Below the pieces are notes generated by a model that saw only the letters and a list, made by a program, of their open reading frames with translations, ran no database searches and had not been told where the DNA came from. A DNA stretch of 64,000 nt from Prunus persica (lineage: Eukaryota; Streptophyta; Magnoliopsida; Rosales; Rosaceae), in NCBI RefSeq assembly GCF_000346465.2, contig NC_034012.1, positions 22,272,719 through 22,336,718 on the forward strand. Reading direction: 5' to 3'. Positions within the stretch are counted from its first letter, which is position 1. Each line of letters opens with the position of its first letter. Positions 58,488 through 64,000 of the stretch are shown here, piece by piece. The position numbers and the translations under genes are program-made.

Positions 58488-60385
58488 TATTTTTGCTCAC
58501 CACTTTAACCCAATGTGTACCCTCACCATCGTTCTCAACACTTGACATATGTCCATATGTGTTCACCCGTTTTATGTTTACTCCTGTGATGGAAGGGCAA
58601 AGTTCCCCATTGCCTTGAAAACCATTGACTAGTCAACAAGCCAACTTTCTTTGGTGTGCGAGCGTGCCACTGCTAGCAATAAAAATCCTAGCAGACTTCT
58701 TTGAAACATATAACTTGCGCCCCAAGTTACTGATTTCTAAACAAGCGATTATGAATTTGGGTGAGGAATATCTCCCAAGTAAGTTCTTTTTCTGCCTCAG
58801 GCTGGTGAGGACTTCATAATTTATCACAATATAAAATTGGTAGTTTTGGCCAGAATAGATGATAATAAAGTGGACTGTTTTAGGTAGAATTGCCTTTTAC
58901 AAAATTAAGAAGGAAAAAAATCAACTCTAGAAAGACAAAAAGATAGCTGGAATCCCATTTCTGCATGGGTAGAAACTTCTGATCTGGACTGGACTGAGTA
59001 TGTCTGTGCTGGACTGAGCTGTTAACAACTTCAACTGCTTAGCTTCAGTTGTAAATTGATACTAAAGTTCAATTTTGGCAGAGCTTTAATCTACTTCAAG
59101 CCTTGGGAGGCTTTTGAGCGGGCAGAACTACGGCTTCTTTAGTCTAAAGGGGCAGAAGTGGCTGGACTTGAGGACTTAGTAAGCTGGAACTACACTGTAA
59201 AATTTGTTGAGGTTTTCATATTTTTGAAAACTCAAACTCTGCTTGTCTTGGCTTTTGCTGAATAAAATTTGTAACGAGAGAAGTCTCGTGTTGAATGTCT
59301 TGTTTCTCTAAGTCCGAACTTGGAAGTTCTGATCTATAGCTGGCTTCTTTTGTGGCTCAAATGAGCTTTTGGTTGCTCCAATTTGTTTGAAGATTCTCAG
59401 TGATCAATTGATCATTTTGAGTTTTTGCCTTTGGTTGATTTTTGGTTGTTTGTTTGATTGATGAATTGAGTGTGTTGCTCTGTTCACCCTCTCCTATATT
59501 TATAAGAAATGCTTTGGAGTAGGGTTTCTGATTTTTTAGAAATGGGCGGTAGATTTTCTTAAAAGATCTTTCAATTTTAAAATGTAAAGAAAGAGGGGTT
59601 TTATCAATTTTGGCAGATAAGCTCTCGATGGTCAGTTTCTTTAAGTCAATCACTTCTCTGTTTTTTATAAGAAAAGTTAATCCTTCTTTAATCCCCAATT
59701 GCTCCTTGTGAGAGCTCAATCGTGATGGTCAGTTTGCTTCTCTAGTTTGAACAACTTCCTGTTTCCTGCTTATCTCCCAAATGCAGTCTACTTATCTCTT
59801 GAAAACAGTGCCTTTCTTTGGAGCAGAAAAAATACCTTTGAACAAATATATATGGGATTTTGACCTTCTGTTTGGCAGAGTTTCAGAGATGTCATTTTCT
59901 ATAGCTGCCCCAATTTTAACTCTCTTATCACTTCCAGTTGATATTGTTGACTTTTCCAAGTCAGGTAGTCACGTGAATTCTAAAAATAGGCTTTCCAAAA
60001 AAAGATCTTTGCTGTCTTTGCGCTCTGGGTTTTGAGATTTTAGTGGTGAACCAACAGCTGGGCCCCATCAAACCTTTTTTCAATTTCTTTTATCTATTTT
60101 CAGTGGTTGATTTGCAAGAAAAATCATGGGCCTCTAGTTCTGGCTTTTGGGCTTCCGCTTAGTTTTGAAATCAAAGCCCAATCCTCCGTTTTTTTGTTTC
60201 GTGGGCCCTTTCTAAGAAGTGGGCCGGCGTGTGGTTGCTTTTTGGCTCAAACAATATGCCTAACTATAGTTAATTCTTTGCTTTTATATTTATGAAACCA
60301 TGATTATGCTGATAAACACGTGTCAAGTGTTGAGAAGGGTGGTGATGGTACACATTGGGTTAAAGTGGTAAGCAAAAATGCTCTT
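58488..60385. mobile_element. MITE nested in copia LTR, itself holding a solo LTR
   Basis: Inverted ends of about 60 bp: TATTTTTGCTCACCACTTTA (58488) and its counterpart ending at 60385, both with 'ACCCAATGTGTACC' inside. Without the solo LTR it is about 200 bp. The flanks repeat TATGAAAAAGGAAA (58474-58487) and TATGAAAAAAGGAAA (60386-60400), a longer duplicate than usual for this class. A half copy is at 27828. Confidence 0.8.
58560..60253. mobile_element. Solo LTR (family S), second copy
   Basis: TGTTCACCCGTTTTATG at 58560 to TTTGGCTCAAACA at 60253; perfect ATATG duplicates at 58555-58559 and 60254-60258. Related, in opposite orientation, to 35138-36694, with shared blocks such as 'gtgtgcgagcgtgccactgc' and 'gggtgaggaatatctcccaa'. 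No coding region. Confidence 0.9.
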
Positions 60386-60908
60386 TATGAAAAAAGGAAA
60401 CAAATCACCTAATTAACTTAGAAAATAAATCTCCTTGATTTGTTAAGTTAACTCATATCAACACTCCTGCTCAAGTTGGTTCATACACATCACTAATGAC
60501 CAACTTGGTAACTGAGTCATGAAACACTTGTCCAAAGACAGCCTTTGTCAAGACATCCGCTAACTGATCTTCTGAGTTTACAAAGGGTAGGCAGATGATC
60601 TTATTCTCAATATTTTCTTTGATGAAATGTCTATCCACCATAACATGTTTTGTTCGATCATGTTAAACTGGATTGTGAGCAATATCGATTGCTGATTGGT
60701 TGTCACAATGTAATTGCATAGGCTCATCCCGTTTAAAGCCCAATTCTGTCAAAAGACCTTTCATCCACAATAATTCACAAATTCCTTGAGCCATACCTTG
60801 ATACTTTGCTTTTGCACTAGATCGAGCAATCACATTTTAGTTTTTACTCCACCAAGTGATAAGGTTACCTCCAACGAATGTAAAGTAACCCAATGTAGAA
60901 CGTCAATA

Positions 60909-62645
60909 TGTGAGAATCCTTATTCTTAAAAATGTTAATATTTTATTACCTTGGTAAGTATTAAAATATAATTATAATTGTTATACTTTTATAATAAATT
61001 ATAGTATTATAATCATTTTATGGAAGTCTATGTTTTATTTAATTGCTCCTAGTGCAACTTCATTCTTTTTAATTAAATGGTTTTGATGATTTTCTTAAAA
61101 TTTGCTTTTAATATTAATATTAGTTAATGGTAGTAGGATTTTGTCCATAGCTATCTAGAATTTCATGCATGGTTGTGTAATTGAGTTATTTTATATACTC
61201 CACGTAGTTAGCATTGAGTCAATCAAATATGCATTAGATGGTTTACTTGTTTTATTTACTTGCAAACTAATTAGATGTCAATGAATTAGATGGTTGTGTC
61301 ATCAACACGTGTCTTCATTGTATTTCTTCTTATCCTTCTATTGACTTAGAGTGAAGGAAAAGCTACTTGAGCTTTAAGAAATAAGGAGATGATCTTTAAG
61401 CATTGAAGTTATCTCATAGCTACCGCCCTCGGAGTCGTATAAATACAACATTTATTTCTTCAATTCTCATTTCCCTCTTCAAAAAAAGTGTAGAGGCAAT
61501 TGAACGAGGAAATAAAATAGAAAGCGAGAGAGAAATAGAGGTAGAAAGAAGTAGAATTGTCAAGAAAAAGAGTGGGAGACTGAATTTGTGAATGCGGTGG
61601 AAAATTGGGAAACACCTTACATTTCTAGCAAAAGCTTTGGTGTCAAGGTAGGGGGTTTCTTGGGGGCCTTTTACATAGATTGATTTAATTAAATTTCGTG
61701 AGCATTATATTATGCATGGTATTACAGTTTGGTTGACATTCCTTGTTATTGGGTGTTTACGTGTTGTTAACTATTTGAACAATGTTGACATAATTGAATT
61801 TACATTGGTGATGTTTTAAATGGTTATATTGTTGTGAGATACATGAGATATGTGAAAGGTATAATTATATCATGTCATGAAAATTGGTTGGAGTTGTTGG
61901 ATTGAGAAAATAATGATGGAAAAGAAAGTAATGAAAATAGTCTTTTGTGTAGTTGAGTCTAACTCTTGGCAGGCACTAGGTCTTAGGGATCCCACAGTGC
62001 ACATGATTTTTATTGGGTGATTCGGGACTGGCGACATGGAGCTAGACAAGATGACTAACAAAAGGGGAATTATGGGATGATTGAAATGAGTGTTAGTTCA
62101 TATAAATGGGCATTCAGGACCAAGTGGTATAAGCATGGTATGGGACGTGCGAGTCTGCTTGTCCAGTTATATGTATTAAAGGGATTAGATGAAGAGAATT
62201 CATGCATTATTATTAATAATGTAATATTTGGCTATGTGATTGTATGTCACTTAATTTAATTATATCAATTTCTTGTACAAAGGTTTATGTCCCTACTAAG
62301 CTGTAGTTTCGCTCACGCCCTAACAGATTTTGCAGGTACCGAACATGAAATCTAGAGCTTGTGATGATTTTGGCATATCTATAGAGTGTATTGTGTACAT
62401 AGCTTGTGGATGGATAATGAACTACTCTTTCAGTGAACTCTCGAGTAGTTCTAACTTGTAAAATAATGTAAAATTTTTAAGATTTCAGATGTTGTCGTTT
62501 CCGCTGAATATTCTAGGTGAAATATTTATTTTATTTATTTAAATGTTTCTTACATTTAAGTTATAGTGTTTATTAAATTCTATAATTAAGGTGTGAATCA
62601 CGTTTTAACCTAAAGTTACGTAAATCCGTGGGTTGGGGCATGACA
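60909..62645 (+). repeat. Probable 5' LTR of a second gypsy-type element
   Basis: The end is well supported: GGGTTGGGGCATGACA followed by a primer-binding site. The start TGTGAGAATCC at 60909 is inferred because copia RNase H sequence breaks off just before it. About 1.74 kb. No partner LTR lies inside the window. Confidence 0.7.
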
Positions 62646-62646
62646 A

Positions 62647-62662
62647 GTTGGTATCAGAGCCT
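62647..62662 (+). other. Primer-binding site (initiator tRNA-Met type)
   Basis: GTTGGTATCAGAGCC one base after the LTR end, the classic plant LTR-retrotransposon primer site. Confidence 0.85.
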
Positions 62663-62713
62663 AGTTTTACAATTTCATTAAATTGTTTTGTTATTCACTG
62701 ACCTGTTAAATTA

Positions 62714-63295
62714 ATGTTTATGATGCAACTTGATCAGAGTAATGATACATGGATAGGGTTCCAAATGGGACCCGATGGCCTCATCCCAGTAGACGAAGAA
62801 GTATACTACAGTCGTCTAAACAATCAAGCTTATGTGGACGTAGTTAATGAAGTTATAGATACAGGATATAGAAGGATGTTTTATATACCAGAGATGCAGA
62901 GACTAGTTGTTAGACATCGATTGCAGGCCAACAATATTAGGAGTCAATATCAGTTAAATATTAAAGCACACACTTACGACCCGGTGTTAGAAGATGCTGC
63001 AATTATAGCTGTTGATATTTGGCCACCACCAGGGATAGACTTACCATATGTTCCAGAATCACAGGCGTTAAACTTACCCCATATCTTAGACCTAGAAGAT
63101 GAAGCATATTTGGAACTTTTGGACCTTGATGCTCTATTTGCTGAGTCAATTGCGTCAGCTGCTTCAGTGGTTATCACTAAACAACAAAAGTTTGATTCGA
63201 CTGTCATCAATCTGAGTTTTGATGATGAAAATGAATACCCCAAGCCTGTTATCCCTCCCGTTGAAATTATAGATATTAGTTATGATGATGAATAG
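62714..63295 (+). CDS. Unidentified 193-residue acidic protein, upstream of gag
   Basis: Open frame of 193 codons starting about 50 bp after the primer-binding site and ending before the gag-like sequence. I do not recognise the family. The N-terminal half has regular charged/aromatic sequence ('VDEEVYYSRLNNQAYVDVVN'); the C-terminal half is strongly acidic ('LDLEDEAYLELLDLDALFAE') and ends in 'DISYDDE'. There is a proline cluster 'DIWPPPGIDLPY' in the middle. No zinc knuckle, protease or membrane segment is seen. Its position suggests an accessory ORF of the retrotransposon; an out-of-frame, diverged gag N-terminus is possible. It is intact, unlike the gag behind it. Confidence 0.55.
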   Translation: MFMMQLDQSNDTWIGFQMGPDGLIPVDEEVYYSRLNNQAYVDVVNEVIDTGYRRMFYIPEMQRLVVRHRLQANNIRSQYQLNIKAHTYDPVLEDAAIIAVDIWPPPGIDLPYVPESQALNLPHILDLEDEAYLELLDLDALFAESIASAASVVITKQQKFDSTVINLSFDDENEYPKPVIPPVEIIDISYDDE

Positions 63296-63623
63296 ATTTT
63301 CTCAAAAATTTTGACTAATAAAATAGATAGTGTGAACCTAACAGGCTGATTTAAGTATGGTGGATTTGTAAAGTTTTTGTGGGCAGCCTTATGGAGGTCT
63401 TGGAGTAGGGAGTTCTTTGTAACATAGGTTTTTGACTGTTTTGTTAAATTTTGTAAAATAGGTTTGTAACAACTTATAAATGTTTAATAGGCATGTTTGA
63501 TTTTTTTTAATTTTATTTTTAGTATAGTTTATAAATATTTAATATTATTTAATATAATTCTTATAGAATATATATATATTTTAAATCTTGTGGAATTATT
63601 TGGTAAAGGTTCAATTGTTAAGA

Positions 63624-64000
63624 TGGCTGGAGTAGAAGGACAAAATGAGAAGGATGTGAGTGTAGTATCAGAATAATGTTAGCCATTCAGGATATGGCCT
63701 CTGCTATTCGTGAGACAAATCAACATAACCACGAACCCCATCAGGAAACACAAGATGATCAAATAGAGGATTCAAGGAGAATTTCGTAAGACACGACCCT
63801 ATGGCAGTAGGTTAAGACAAATAAGGAGAAAGATGAATGAACAAAGAGTTCTTGGAAACCTGAAAGTGACCATTGGTTCTACCTATTTGGAAGGACAAGC
63901 TTATCATTGGTGGGAATTTGTCTTGGCTATGCCTGATGTTGAGATTGCAAATTGGGTTGCATTTGAGACAATATTTCTGGATAAATATTTTCCTGAAACT
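63624..64000 (+). pseudogene. Gypsy-type gag remnant, runs off window
   Basis: ATG at 63624 opens a short frame that stops at 63676. In another frame 'QDMASAIRETNQHNHE' follows, then near 63860-64000 the retrotransposon gag motif 'GSTYLEGQAYHWWEFVLAMP' and 'WVAFETIFLDKYFPET' (W...F...KYFP). Frameshifts make it inactive; the remainder lies beyond the window end. Confidence 0.8.

Larger units (their letters stand above)
58320..60895 (-). pseudogene. Copia remnant: RNase H end plus 3' LTR
   Basis: On the minus strand from 60895: copia RNase H ('STLGYFTFVGGNLITWWS', 'QLHCDNQSAIDIAHNPV', 'EDQLADVLTKAVFG') with two in-frame stops, then a stop, GAGCAGGAG polypurine tract and an LTR starting TGTTGATATGAG (60463). 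The LTR resumes after a nested MITE at 58487 and ends near 58320 ('accatatttatattttagca'), giving about 245 bp. Upstream it is cut off at 60.9 kb by a gypsy LTR. Confidence 0.85.

Noticed and set aside
1..64000. CRISPR arrays, operons, bacterial defence or phage systems
   Set aside because: No regularly spaced repeats and no prokaryotic gene layout; the sequence is plant nuclear DNA throughout.

Overview
This is a stretch of flowering-plant nuclear DNA. Introns are spliced, AT-rich spacers separate the genes, and several transposon superfamilies are nested in one another. All four supported host genes are typical plant families. Protein style and repeat types suggest a eudicot, perhaps a woody Rosaceae, but that is only an impression. 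A run of exactly 100 N (7977-8076) shows a draft assembly with a scaffold gap.

Host genes, left to right: (1) a three-exon gene for a small TPR protein with a plastid, probably thylakoid-lumen, targeting sequence (16213-18401, +). (2) An intronless U-box/armadillo-type E3 ubiquitin ligase (21273-22523, -). (3) A two-exon CHX-family cation/H+ exchanger (28608-31460, -). (4) An eight-exon SAL1-type 3'(2'),5'-bisphosphate nucleotidase (49986-56463, +), whose first intron appears to be of the rare GC-AG type. The four genes do not form a pathway or operon; they are single genes in a sea of repeats.

Repeats: 0.9-4.3 kb is an old LTR-like stretch holding a rearranged Cassandra-type TRIM with 5S-rRNA-like sequence. 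5997-15777 is a complete but dead Ty1/copia element: 283-bp LTRs and a perfect TATTT target duplication. Its leader was invaded by a 2.9-kb long-TIR (Pack-MULE-like) transposon that carries a fragment of an LRR receptor-type gene and has itself been hit by two smaller TIR elements. A Helitron lies just upstream of the TPR gene. 32412-49302 is a Ty3/gypsy complex with inverted and direct solo LTRs nested inside it. It ends in a second, truncated gag joined through a 22-nt templated filler to a second copy of its own upstream flank. 56.6-64 kb holds a Tourist-like MITE, a hAT-like element, a copia remnant containing a MITE containing a solo LTR, and the 5' part of another gypsy element with an extra 193-codon ORF before gag.

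No bacterial-type system, CRISPR array or intact autonomous transposon was found. The most unusual items are the repaired gypsy junction with duplicated flanks, the captured LRR fragment, the nested solo LTRs of one family, the GC-AG intron in SAL1, and the unidentified ORF upstream of gag at 62.7 kb. All coordinates, duplications and splice sites were read by eye; percentage identities were not computed.
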